A DNA stretch of 47,282 nt from Variovorax paradoxus (GTDB lineage Bacteria; Pseudomonadota; Gammaproteobacteria; Burkholderiales; Burkholderiaceae_C), in contig NZ_JAGGNV010000068.1 of the NCBI RefSeq assembly GCF_018614955.1, positions 1 through 47,282 on the forward strand, read 5' to 3'. The translations under genes and the position numbers were made by a program. This document shows positions 25,063-34,458 of this stretch, piece by piece. The first letter of the stretch is position 1. The number at the start of each line of letters is the position of its first letter. The notes under the pieces were generated by a model that worked only from the letters and a program-made list of their open reading frames with translations, was not told where the DNA came from and ran no database searches.

Positions 25063-25938
25063 TCAGGCGGTGGCTGCTGCAGGCAGTGGCGTGACCGGAA
25101 AGATCGCGTTGATCTGCCCCGTGCCCGAGCTGCCGAAATAGGGCGTGACGATCTCCACCGGCGCCTCGTAGCGGTCCCAGCCCAAGAGGCCGAGCAGCAT
25201 CGCCGTATCGTGCATGTCGCCTTCGCCCCAGCACTTGTCGGCGTACATCGGCAGCATGCCGACGAAGGTCTTCCATTCACCGGCTTCCCAGAGCTGGACC
25301 ACGCGCCGGTCGACCTGCTCGAGGAAGGGGTCGTAGACCTTGTGCATGAACTCGGGCGCGCGGCCGTTGTCGGCGAAATGATGCGACAGCGAGCCGCTGG
25401 CGAACACCGCCACCGTGCCCTCGTAGCGCTCCTCGATGGCACGCCGCACCGCGAGCCCGAAGCGGCCCGATTCGGTGAGGTCGTGCCAGTCGCACCAGCC
25501 GCTGATGCTGATCACCTTGTAGTGCTGGTCGGCGTTCATGTAGCGCATCGGCACCAGGGTGCCGTATTCGAGCTCCAGCGTGGTGTCGCTGTGGGCGCGG
25601 CTCTTCACGCCCATCTCGTTGGCCATGTCGGCGATCAGGTGGCCCAGCGCCGGGTTGCCCGGGTAGGCATAGGGCATGTTCTTGATGAAGTGCGGCAGCT
25701 CGTTGCTGGTGTAGGTGCCGCCGAACTCGGGGCCGCAGTTGATGTGGTATTCGCTGTTGACCTGCCAGTGAACGTCGAAGACCACGATGGTGTCGACGCC
25801 GAGCGCGCGGCAGCGACGATCGATCTCCTTGTGGCCGTTGATCGCGGCGTCGCGGCAGCCGAAGTTCGGGCCGGGGAATTCCGACAGGTACATCGACGGC
25901 ACGTGCGTGATTTTGGCTGCGAGTGCAAGCTTGCCCAT
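25063..25938 (-). CDS. hpaD: 3,4-dihydroxyphenylacetate 2,3-dioxygenase HpaD
   Basis: The 291-residue protein starts at ATG 25938 (MGKLALAAKITHVPSMYLSE) and belongs to the LigB-type class III extradiol dioxygenases. Conserved elements include the iron-ligand His in KITHVPSM, VVFDVHWQVNSEYHINC, the acid/base region ASGSLSHHF, and GDMHDTAMLLGLLGW with the Glu/Asp ligand region. It opens the ring of homoprotocatechuate to 5-carboxymethyl-2-hydroxymuconate semialdehyde using Fe(II) and oxygen. It sits two bases after hpaE in the operon. Confidence 0.94.
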   Translation of the reverse strand: MGKLALAAKITHVPSMYLSEFPGPNFGCRDAAINGHKEIDRRCRALGVDTIVVFDVHWQVNSEYHINCGPEFGGTYTSNELPHFIKNMPYAYPGNPALGHLIADMANEMGVKSRAHSDTTLELEYGTLVPMRYMNADQHYKVISISGWCDWHDLTESGRFGLAVRRAIEERYEGTVAVFASGSLSHHFADNGRAPEFMHKVYDPFLEQVDRRVVQLWEAGEWKTFVGMLPMYADKCWGEGDMHDTAMLLGLLGWDRYEAPVEIVTPYFGSSGTGQINAIFPVTPLPAAATA

Positions 25939-25940
25939 GG

Positions 25941-27398
25941 TCAGACTCCCCAGTGAGGGATGTGATGCGATCCCAGCGAGACCGCGACGTTCTTCGGCTC
26001 GCAAAAAACCTCGTAGCTCCAGGTGCCGCCTTCGCGCCCGGTGCCCGAGGCCTTGGTGCCGCCGAAGGGCTGGCGCAGGTCACGCACGTTCTGGCTGTTG
26101 ACGAAGCACATGCCGGCCTCCACCGCGGCCGCGACGCGGTGCGCCCGGCCGATGTTCTCGGTCCAGACGTAGCTGCTCAATCCGTATTGGATGTCGTTCG
26201 CGAGACGGATGGCATCGGCCTCGTCCTTGAACGGAATGAGGCAGGCGACCGGGCCGAAGATCTCGTCCTGCGCGATCTTCATGCGGTTGTCGACATCGGC
26301 GAAGACGGTGGGCGTCACGTAGTTGCCTTTCTTCACGCGGTCCGGAAGATCGGGCGTTTCCAGCCCCCCGCACAGCAGCGTCGCGCCTTCCTTCGGACCG
26401 AGTTCGATGTAGCTGCGCACCTTGGCCAGGTGCGCCTGCGAGATCATCGGGCCGACGATGGTCTTCTCGTCGAGCGGGTCGCCCACCACGATGCGCTTTG
26501 CGCGCTCGGCGAACCTGGCGGCGAAGTCGGCATAGATCGACTGCTGCACCAGGATGCGCGAACCGGCGGTGCAGCGTTCACCGTTGTTGCTGAAGATCAT
26601 GAACACGGCCGCGTCGAGCGCGCGCTCGAGGTTCGCGTCCTCGAAGATCACGAAGGGGCTCTTGCCGCCGAGCTCCATGCTGAACTTCTTCAGGCCCGCG
26701 CTCTTGACGATGCGGTTGCCGGTGGCGGTCGACCCGGTGAAGGAGATCGCGCGCACGTCCGGATGCGCGACTAGCGGCTCGCCCGCGTCCTTGCCGTAAC
26801 CGTGCACCAGGTTCAGCACGCCGGGCGGGATGCCGGCTTCGAGCGCCAGCTCACCGAGCCGCGCGGCCGTGAGCGGCGAGAGCTCGCTCATCTTCAACAC
26901 CGCGGTGTTGCCGAAGGCCAGACAGGGCGCGACCTTCCAGGTCGCGGTCATGAAGGGCACGTTCCACGGCGAGATCAGCGCGCACACGCCGACCGGATGG
27001 AACAGCGTGTAGTTCAGATGCGTCTCGCTCGGGTAGGTGTGGCCGTCGACGCGCGTGCACATCTCGGCGAAGTAGTAGAAGTTGTCGGCCGCGCGCGGCA
27101 CCAATTGTTTGCCAGTCTGCGCGATGACCTGGCCGCAATCGTCGGTCTCGGTTCGCGCGATCTCGGGCACGTGGGCAGCGATCAGGTCGCCGAGCTTGCG
27201 GATCAGCCTGGCGCGCTGCGGCGCAGGCATCGCCGCCCACTTCGGAAACGCTTCCTTGGCGGCCGCGACGGCCGCGTTCACTTCGGCCTCGCCGCCGGCG
27301 GCGACCTCTGCCAGCACTTCCTGCGTGGCCGGGTTGACGGTCTGGAAGTAGTCGCGGCCGGCGACCGGCTTGCCGTCGATGAGGTGGTCGATCTTCAT
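25941..27398 (-). CDS. hpaE: 5-carboxymethyl-2-hydroxymuconate semialdehyde dehydrogenase HpaE
   Basis: This 485-residue aldehyde dehydrogenase starts MKIDHLIDGKPVAGRDYFQT. The catalytic set is complete: the oxyanion Asn in ISPWNVPFM, ISFTGSTATG, the general base Glu in MELGGKSPFVIFED, the nucleophile Cys in NNGERCTAGSRI, and EIFGPVACLIPF. It oxidises the ring-cleavage semialdehyde with NAD. Its place directly before hpaD and the C-terminal QPFGGTKASGTGREGG motif agree with HpaE. No anomaly is seen. Confidence 0.94.
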   Translation of the reverse strand: MKIDHLIDGKPVAGRDYFQTVNPATQEVLAEVAAGGEAEVNAAVAAAKEAFPKWAAMPAPQRARLIRKLGDLIAAHVPEIARTETDDCGQVIAQTGKQLVPRAADNFYYFAEMCTRVDGHTYPSETHLNYTLFHPVGVCALISPWNVPFMTATWKVAPCLAFGNTAVLKMSELSPLTAARLGELALEAGIPPGVLNLVHGYGKDAGEPLVAHPDVRAISFTGSTATGNRIVKSAGLKKFSMELGGKSPFVIFEDANLERALDAAVFMIFSNNGERCTAGSRILVQQSIYADFAARFAERAKRIVVGDPLDEKTIVGPMISQAHLAKVRSYIELGPKEGATLLCGGLETPDLPDRVKKGNYVTPTVFADVDNRMKIAQDEIFGPVACLIPFKDEADAIRLANDIQYGLSSYVWTENIGRAHRVAAAVEAGMCFVNSQNVRDLRQPFGGTKASGTGREGGTWSYEVFCEPKNVAVSLGSHHIPHWGV

Positions 27399-27405
27399 GA
27401 GTGTC

Positions 27406-28383
27406 CTAATCCAATTTGATGTCGCGCGCCTTGATCAGCGCGTGCCACTTCTTGCGCTCCGCCTCGGTGTATCGGGTCATCGCGGCCGCATCGGCGGGGG
27501 TTGCATCCCATCCGGCGTCGAAGAGCTTCTGCCGCACCCCGGCGTCGCTCACGGCCTTCTGCAGCTCGGCGCCGAGCCGGGCCTGCACCTCCTTGGGCGT
27601 GGCCGCCGGCGCGACGAGGCCCTGCCAGGCGTAGGCTTCGACGCCCGCATAGCCGAGTTCCTTGGCCGTCGGCACGTTGGGCAACTGCGGCATGCGCTCG
27701 GCCGACATGGCGATCAGCGGCACGGCCTTGCCGGCCTTGACCGCGCCGACGCCGCTCGGCAGGTCGAGCACCATCAGCGGCACCTGGCCGCCCATCAGGT
27801 CCTGCAGGGCCGGCGCGCCGCCCTTGTAGGGCACGTGCAACAGCGAGACGCCGGCCTCGCGCTGGAACAGTTCGAGCGCCAGGTGATGCGGGCTGCCCAA
27901 TCCAGGCGTCGCGATGCTGTACTTGCCCGGCGAGCGCTTGAGCTCGGCGATCAGCGCCTTCGCATCGGTGAAGCCGGCGGTCGGCGATGCCGTGATGATG
28001 AGCGACGAACGCCCCATCATGCCGAGCAGCGCGAAGTCCTTCTCGGCGTCGTAGGGCAGCTTCTTGTAGAGCGCCTGGTTGTAGACCAGCACGCCGTTGT
28101 CGGCCGAGAACACCGTGTAGCCGTCGGCCACGGAGCGCGCCACATGCTCCGACGCGATGATGGCGCCGGCGCCGGGCCGGTTGTCGACGACCACCGGCTG
28201 GCCCAGCTGCTGCGAAAGCTGCGCGCCCGTCGTGCGGGCGAGGAAGTCGGTGCCGCCGCCGGCCGGGTAGCCGACCACCCAGCGCACCTGCCTGGCCGGG
28301 AAGGATTGCGCGGGCGCATCGAAAGCGACGAGCGATGCGAAGAGGGCCACCAGGGCCGCAGCGAGCCGGGATGTCTTGATCAT
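27406..28383 (-). CDS. Bug/TctC-type periplasmic solute-binding protein
   Basis: ATG 28383 follows AAGGAGA and opens MIKTSRLAAALVALFASLVA with Sec cleavage near DAPAQSFP. The 325-residue product shows the Bug signatures: VRWVVGYPAGGGTDFLAR, VVVDNRPGAGAIIASEHVA, YNQALYKKLPYDAEKDF, YSIATPGLGSPHHLALELF and MPQLPNVPTAKELGY. It is embedded between hpaG2 and hpaE, 7 bases from the latter, so its ligand is very likely an aromatic acid such as 4-hydroxyphenylacetate or homoprotocatechuate. Transport partners are not in the window. Confidence 0.92.
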   Translation of the reverse strand: MIKTSRLAAALVALFASLVAFDAPAQSFPARQVRWVVGYPAGGGTDFLARTTGAQLSQQLGQPVVVDNRPGAGAIIASEHVARSVADGYTVFSADNGVLVYNQALYKKLPYDAEKDFALLGMMGRSSLIITASPTAGFTDAKALIAELKRSPGKYSIATPGLGSPHHLALELFQREAGVSLLHVPYKGGAPALQDLMGGQVPLMVLDLPSGVGAVKAGKAVPLIAMSAERMPQLPNVPTAKELGYAGVEAYAWQGLVAPAATPKEVQARLGAELQKAVSDAGVRQKLFDAGWDATPADAAAMTRYTEAERKKWHALIKARDIKLD

Positions 28384-28421
28384 GTTGTCTCCTTGTCGTG
28401 ATGTCGGGTCGGGTGCTGCGC

Positions 28422-29174
28422 TCAGGCCGCCGCGATGGTGTTGGCCAGCGCGCCGATGCGCTCGATCTCGGTCACGACCACGTCCCCGGGCTTGCAGTCG
28501 ACCACGCCGTCGGGCGTGCCCGTCAGGATCAGGTCGCCGGGCGAGAGCGTCATGAAGCTCGAGAAATACTCGATGAGGAATGGCACGTCGAAGATCATGT
28601 CCTTCGTGCTGCCCGACTGCGTGACTTTGCCGTTGACGGTGGTCTTGAGCGCGAGCGCCATCGGATCCGGCACGTCTTCTGCATCGACCAGCCAGGGGCC
28701 GATCGGCGTGCAGGTGTCGCGGTTCTTCACGCGCAGGTTGGGGCGGTACCAGTTCTCGAGGTAGTCGCGGATCGCATAGTCGTTGGCCACCGTGTAGCCG
28801 CCGATGAAGTCGTAGGCATCGTCGCGCCGCACCTTGCGCGCCGTCTTGCCGACCACGATGACCAGCTCGCATTCGTAGTGCATGAACGAAACGCCCGTCG
28901 GTCGGTAGGTGATCTGGCGATGTCCGGTGAGCGTGCTCTCGCCCTTGACGAAGACCAGCGGCTCCTCGGGCGCCTTGAACGCCAGTTCCTTGGCATGGTC
29001 GGCGTAGTTGAGGCCGAGCGCGAGGGTGGTGCGCGGCCGCGGCGTGGGTGCGAAAGGCGGCAGCCACATCACGTCGTCGAAGCCGACGAGACGGCCGTCG
29101 GCCAGCAGCAGGCGTCCGTCGCGCTCGGTCGCGTCGTGCTCCGCGCCTTCGAAGGTGATGCGCGCGTGCTTCAT
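28422..29174 (-). CDS. hpaG2: HHDD isomerase, HpaG C-terminal-type (HpaG2)
   Basis: The 250-residue FAH-family protein starts MKHARITFEGAEHDATERDG. It has TLALGLNYADHAKEL, FVKGESTLTGHRQI, MHYECELVIVVGK with the metal-binding Glu pair, GYTVANDYAIRDYLEN and LILTGTPDGV. In enterobacteria HpaG is one protein with two FAH repeats; here the repeats are separate genes, and this one corresponds to the C-terminal isomerase (2-hydroxyhepta-2,4-diene-1,7-dioate to the oxo-ene form). It overlaps hpaG1 by four bases. Confidence 0.88.
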   Translation of the reverse strand: MKHARITFEGAEHDATERDGRLLLADGRLVGFDDVMWLPPFAPTPRPRTTLALGLNYADHAKELAFKAPEEPLVFVKGESTLTGHRQITYRPTGVSFMHYECELVIVVGKTARKVRRDDAYDFIGGYTVANDYAIRDYLENWYRPNLRVKNRDTCTPIGPWLVDAEDVPDPMALALKTTVNGKVTQSGSTKDMIFDVPFLIEYFSSFMTLSPGDLILTGTPDGVVDCKPGDVVVTEIERIGALANTIAAA

Positions 29175-29794
29175 GGCTGTTCCCCCACGAGCGTGTTGAC
29201 CAGCGTCTCGAAACCCGGCGCGCTGATCTCGATGCGATCCCCGGCGCGCGCCAGCGGCCGGCCGGCATCGCAGCCGAGCATCAGCACATCGCCGTGCGCG
29301 AGCGTCATGAAGGCGCCGACCTCGACCAGCAGCTGCGCCGCGCTGCGCACCGTCTGCGAGAAATCCACCGACTGGCGCAGCTCGCCGTTGATGCGCACGT
29401 CGAGCCTGAACTGCGCCGGGTCGGCGACCTCCTGCGCATCGCGCATGGCGGGCCCGATGCCGAGAAAGCCGTCCACGCACTTGAACTTGACGGGTGGGCG
29501 GAAGAAGCTCGCATGCGGGATCGAGAGGTCGTTCATCAGCACGAAGCCTTCGACGTCGCTGTCGGCGCCGATGACCATGCCGATGGTGGCGCCGACTTCG
29601 ACCTCGGGCACCTGGGCCGGCAGCACGATCGTGCTGCCGTGCGGACTCCAGGTGTTGGCCGTCTTTACGTAGAGCACGGGTGCCTGCGGAGGGGCCTTGT
29701 AGGGCGGCTGGCTCATCTGCGGCGCCAGTGCCTCGACTTCGGCGCGGAAGTTGAGCAGCACGCCATAGACGGTGCCGGTGGGCATGAAGCTCAT
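29171..29794 (-). CDS. hpaG1: OPET decarboxylase, HpaG N-terminal-type (HpaG1)
   Basis: The 207-residue FAH-family protein starts MSFMPTGTVYGVLLNFRAEV, as in HpaG N-terminal halves. It contains PVLYVKTANTWSPHGSTIVL, VEVGATIGMVIG, GFVLMNDLSIPHASFFRPPV and GDVLMLGCDAG. It should decarboxylate 5-oxopent-3-ene-1,2,5-tricarboxylate. Its ATG overlaps the hpaR stop and its stop overlaps the hpaG2 start, so hpaR-hpaG1-hpaG2 are coupled in translation. Confidence 0.88.
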   Translation of the reverse strand: MSFMPTGTVYGVLLNFRAEVEALAPQMSQPPYKAPPQAPVLYVKTANTWSPHGSTIVLPAQVPEVEVGATIGMVIGADSDVEGFVLMNDLSIPHASFFRPPVKFKCVDGFLGIGPAMRDAQEVADPAQFRLDVRINGELRQSVDFSQTVRSAAQLLVEVGAFMTLAHGDVLMLGCDAGRPLARAGDRIEISAPGFETLVNTLVGEQP

Positions 29795-30222
29795 GGCTGC
29801 TCCAGTTCGATCACTTCGTCCAGCAGCACGTAGAGCTGCGAGAGCTTCTGCTTGCCGAGCGACTTTTCCATCCAGTCGTAGTGCGACTCGATCGCGCGCG
29901 AGAGCTTGCTCACCATGCGCGTGCCCTTGGGGGTGGCCTCGACCACGGTGCGGCGCTGGTCGGCCGGGTCGCGCTCGCGGCGGATCAGGCCGTCGCGCTC
30001 CATGCGCGCGAGCACGCCGGTCAGGCTGGGGCCGAGGATGAAGGCCTCGCGCGCGACGCGGCCGGTCTCGACCACGCCGAGCTCGCCCAACACGCGCAGC
30101 ACGCGCCATTGCTGGTCGCTCAGGCCATGCTCGCGCAGGCTGGGCCGGGTGTGCGCCATGACGGCTTCGCGTGCCTGAAGCAGCAGGCGCGGCAGATTGC
30201 GGTGGACGAAGGGGGTGCTCAT
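29791..30222 (-). CDS. hpaR: HpaR, MarR-family regulator of the homoprotocatechuate operon
   Basis: This 143-residue MarR-type winged-helix protein starts MSTPFVHRNLPRLLLQAREA. The DNA-binding part runs GLSDQQWRVLRVLGELG, GRVAREAFILGPSLTGVLAR and RMERDGLIRRERDPADQRRT. The RNLPLLLLQARE-like N-terminus is characteristic of HpaR, which represses the hpa meta-cleavage operon until an aromatic acid effector binds. It is the first gene of the operon it should control, 14 bases from a perfect palindrome, so it likely represses itself too. Confidence 0.92.
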   Translation of the reverse strand: MSTPFVHRNLPRLLLQAREAVMAHTRPSLREHGLSDQQWRVLRVLGELGVVETGRVAREAFILGPSLTGVLARMERDGLIRRERDPADQRRTVVEATPKGTRMVSKLSRAIESHYDWMEKSLGKQKLSQLYVLLDEVIELEQP

Positions 30223-30235
30223 GAAGGCCTTGATT

Positions 30236-30251
30236 ATTTAACATGTTAAAT
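30236..30251. promoter_or_regulatory. Palindromic operator, probable HpaR site
   Basis: ATTTAACATGTTAAAT is a perfect 16-bp palindrome 14 bases upstream of the hpaR start, in an unusually AT-rich patch. MarR-family proteins bind such palindromes next to their own promoters. It lies in the 106-base divergent spacer with radA, but near the hpaR side. Binding by HpaR is inference. Confidence 0.75.
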
Positions 30252-30328
30252 TAATTGCAAGTGCCTTCCGGGCGGGCTTCGGCGGGGTTTTCCCTGAGCC
30301 GGGCTGGCGCCCTCCCTACACTCGGGCG

Positions 30329-31720
<1,392 letters not shown>

Positions 31721-31743
31721 GCGGGGGCGCGACAATACAAGCC

Positions 31744-32220
31744 ATGAATTTCGGCAAAGTCCTCGTTCCGCTCGCCGGCCTCCTGCTGCTCGCCCTCGCC
31801 TATCGCGCCTATGGATGGGCCGGCGTCGCGCTCGCCGGCGGCGCCATCGTGATGTTCCTCTTGATGCATTTCAACCGCACCATGCAGGTCCTGAAGCGCG
31901 CCGCCGACCGGCCCATCGGCACGGTCGCGAGTGCGGTGATGCTCAACGCCAAGCTCAAGCCCAAGGCGACCCTGTTGCACGTGATCGCGATGACGCGCGC
32001 TCTGGGCGAGCAGCGCTCGCCCAAGGACGAGCAGCCCGAGGTCTTCCGCTGGACCGACGGCGGCGGCTCCTGGGTCGATGCCACCTTCGCGAACGGCAAG
32101 CTGATCGAGTGGAAGCTGGTGCGGCCCGAGGTGCCCGACGAGGAGCCGGCCCAGGCCGACGCGCCGAGCGCCGATGCCGTCAAGCCCGGCGCGGCCGACG
32201 CGCTGCGGCCGCCGGTCTAG
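31744..32220 (+). CDS. Hypothetical membrane protein downstream of radA
   Basis: The 158-residue product begins MNFGKVLVPLAGLLLLALAY and has a second helix (GVALAGGAIVMFLLMHF), then a cytoplasmic part with TMQVLKRAADRPIGTVASAV, MLNAKLKPKATLLHVIAMTR and WVDATFANGKLIEWKLVRPE, and an acidic Ala/Pro tail. Homologues of this layout are usual after radA in related bacteria, but no function is known to me. Its TAG stop shares bases with the convergent rdgC stop (CTAG at 32217-32220). Confidence 0.8.
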   Translation: MNFGKVLVPLAGLLLLALAYRAYGWAGVALAGGAIVMFLLMHFNRTMQVLKRAADRPIGTVASAVMLNAKLKPKATLLHVIAMTRALGEQRSPKDEQPEVFRWTDGGGSWVDATFANGKLIEWKLVRPEVPDEEPAQADAPSADAVKPGAADALRPPV

Positions 32221-33191
32221 AACGGCGCCGATTCGTCGGCGAGCTCTTCGGCCTTGGACTCGGCCGGCGCCGCATCCGCCGCCGCCGCGCCCAGCTTCAT
32301 CTCCCCACCCAGCGCCTCGATGAGCTCCGGCACCAGCTGGCCGAGCTCGCCGGTCGCGATCGCGGCATCGGCATCGAAGTTGTCTTCCTTGCCCGAGGCC
32401 GGCGCATCGTCGAGCGTGCCTTCGAGGAACACGATCTTGCGCAGCTGCAGGCCTTCGGTCAGCTCGAAGGACACGCGGTCGTCCCAGGTCATCGCCAGCC
32501 GGGTCGGGCGCTTGCCGTCGGCGATGTGCTGGCGCACCTCCTCGATGTCGAGCGGGTGCTTGGCGTAGCGCACCACGGCCTTCGACTCGTCGCTGGCCTT
32601 GAGCTCGCACTCGCGGTCGATGGTGAAGCCGGCCGGCGGCTCCTGGGTCGAGAGCCAGTCCGACATGGCGGCCGCCGGCTCCACCTGCGTATTGATCTGC
32701 GCGACGGCGAAGCCTTCCAGCGCCTTCACCAGGCTGGTCACCACCTCGTCGGCGCGCGCGACATTGCTCGCATTCACTACGAGACGGCGGGCCGCCGGGT
32801 CGATCCAGACTGCGATGCGCGCGTGGCGCGTGAAGGCCAGCGGCAGCAGCTCGTGCGTGACGTCTTCCTTGAGCTCCTTCTTTTCCTTCTTGCCCGGCTT
32901 GCGGCCGGTGGTGGCCTCGATCTGCGCGGCGCGCTCCTCGACCTTGCGGCGCACCACCGAAGCCGGCAGCGTCTTGCTTTCGATCATGTATTCGAGCAGC
33001 CACTGGCCGCCGATGGATTCGACCAGCGGGCCGTGTTCCTCGCCGCGGGGCTCGACCCAGCCGGCGGATTTCTCTTGCGAGGGGCCGCAGGGGACGAAAC
33101 GCAGCGGGTCGAGGGCCTGCTCGACCTGGCCGTGCGACTGCGACCACGATGCTTCGATGCGGTAGACGATGACGTTCTTGAAGACGGACAC
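32217..33191 (-). CDS. rdgC: Recombination-associated protein RdgC
   Basis: GTG 33191 is chosen since RdgC begins (M)FKNVIVYRI; much longer open sequence upstream is antisense to ilvE and not coding. The 324-residue protein has FVPCGPSQEKSAGWVEPRGE, LLEYMIESKTLPASVVRRKVEERAAQIEA, KELKEDVTHELLPLAF and AWIDPAARRLVVNAS. RdgC forms a ring dimer on double-stranded DNA and restrains RecA. A nonessential acidic tail (KAEELADESAPF) closes it. Confidence 0.93.
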   Translation of the reverse strand: MSVFKNVIVYRIEASWSQSHGQVEQALDPLRFVPCGPSQEKSAGWVEPRGEEHGPLVESIGGQWLLEYMIESKTLPASVVRRKVEERAAQIEATTGRKPGKKEKKELKEDVTHELLPLAFTRHARIAVWIDPAARRLVVNASNVARADEVVTSLVKALEGFAVAQINTQVEPAAAMSDWLSTQEPPAGFTIDRECELKASDESKAVVRYAKHPLDIEEVRQHIADGKRPTRLAMTWDDRVSFELTEGLQLRKIVFLEGTLDDAPASGKEDNFDADAAIATGELGQLVPELIEALGGEMKLGAAAADAAPAESKAEELADESAPF

Positions 33192-33311
33192 TGAAACGAA
33201 CCCTTTTCTGGCTGATTGGCAAAGCCGTGCATTGTCGGCGGGACGAAGTCGGTCGCCGCCGTAAAATCGCAAGCTTTTGCGACATACCCCCTTCCCCAAA
33301 GGACAAAGAAC

Positions 33312-34247
33312 ATGAGCGCGCTCCCCGCATTGGACGACCGTGACGGCAAGATCTGGATGGACGGCGATCTCGTGGACTGGCGCGACGCCAAGATCCACGT
33401 GCTCAGCCACACGCTGCACTACGGCTGCGGCGCTTTCGAGGGGGTGCGGGCCTACAAAACCGTCAACGGCACCGCGATCTTCCGCCTGGCCGAGCACACC
33501 GAGCGCCTGTTCAACAGCGCCAAGATCCTGCGCATGAAGATCCCGTTCTCGCCCGAGCAGCTCAACGAGGCCCAGAAGCAGGTGGTGCGCGAGAACAAGC
33601 TCGAGAGCTGCTACCTGCGCCCGCTGGTGTGGATCGGCTCCGAGAAGCTCGGCGTCAGCCCCAAGGGCAACCGCATCCACGCCATGGTCGCGGCCTGGGC
33701 CTGGGGCGCCTACCTGGGCGACGAGGGCATGAAGCGCGGCATCCGCGTCAAGACCTCGAGCTACACGCGCCACCACGTCAACATCACGATGACGCAGGCC
33801 AAGGCGGTCAGCAACTACAGCAACTCGATCCTCGCCAACATGGAGGCGCTGGACGACGGCTACGACGAGGCGCTCCTGCTCGACGCGAGCGGCTTCGTCT
33901 CCGAGGGCGCGGGCGAAAACATCTTCGTGGTCAAGGGCGGCGTGGTCTACACGCCCGACCTGTCGGCCGGCGCGCTCAACGGCATCACGCGCAACACCAT
34001 CCTGCACATCTGCAAGGATCTCGGCATCGAGGTGGTGCAGAAGCGCATCACGCGCGACGAGGTCTACATCGCCGAGGAAGCCTTCTTCACCGGCACCGCG
34101 GCCGAGGTGACGCCGATCCGCGAGCTCGACCGCATCGAGATCGGCATCGGCTCGCGCGGGCCCGTCACCGAAAAAATCCAGAGCGCCTTCTTCGACATCG
34201 TGAACGGCCGCAATCCCAAATACGCCCACTGGCTCACGAAGGTCTGA
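33312..34247 (+). CDS. ilvE: Branched-chain amino-acid aminotransferase IlvE
   Basis: The 311-residue class IV PLP transaminase starts MSALPALDDRDGKIWMDGDL after AAAGGAC. It has HTLHYGCGAFEGVRAY, IFRLAEHTERLFNSAKILRM, the PLP Lys in MTQAKAVSNYSNSI, DEALLLDASGFVSEGAGENIF and FFTGTAAEVTPIRELD, all typical of IlvE. It catalyses the last step of Val, Leu and Ile synthesis. A zinc-finger protein gene follows after four bases. Confidence 0.95.
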   Translation: MSALPALDDRDGKIWMDGDLVDWRDAKIHVLSHTLHYGCGAFEGVRAYKTVNGTAIFRLAEHTERLFNSAKILRMKIPFSPEQLNEAQKQVVRENKLESCYLRPLVWIGSEKLGVSPKGNRIHAMVAAWAWGAYLGDEGMKRGIRVKTSSYTRHHVNITMTQAKAVSNYSNSILANMEALDDGYDEALLLDASGFVSEGAGENIFVVKGGVVYTPDLSAGALNGITRNTILHICKDLGIEVVQKRITRDEVYIAEEAFFTGTAAEVTPIRELDRIEIGIGSRGPVTEKIQSAFFDIVNGRNPKYAHWLTKV

Positions 34248-34251
34248 CGAG

Positions 34252-34458
34252 ATGTCCAACGCTGTGATCGAACTGCTGGCCAAGGACCTGAACCATCAGG
34301 GCGGCGTGTTCTGCCCGAACCCCAAGGCCGACATGAAGCTGTGGAGCGCGCATCCCAAGGTGTATCTCGACGTCGCGCGCACCGGCGAGGCCAAGTGCCC
34401 TTATTGCGGCACGGTCTACCGGCTCAAAGCGGGCGAGGCCGTGGCGCATCGCCACTGA
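34252..34458 (+). CDS. CHCC zinc-finger domain protein
   Basis: The 68-residue protein ends with the zf-CHCC pattern: FCPNPKADMKLWSAHPKVYL supplies Cys and His, and AKCPYCGTVYRL supplies two Cys. Related proteins include mitochondrial complex I subunit NDUFS6-like and small bacterial companions of ilvE. It lies four bases after ilvE and is presumably co-transcribed. Its last 35 bases overlap the 3' end of the convergent O-antigen-ligase-like gene. Confidence 0.9.
   Translation: MSNAVIELLAKDLNHQGGVFCPNPKADMKLWSAHPKVYLDVARTGEAKCPYCGTVYRLKAGEAVAHRH

Noticed and set aside
33192..34283. Long N-terminal extension of rdgC
   Set aside because: It is antisense to ilvE and RdgC homology begins exactly at GTG 33191.
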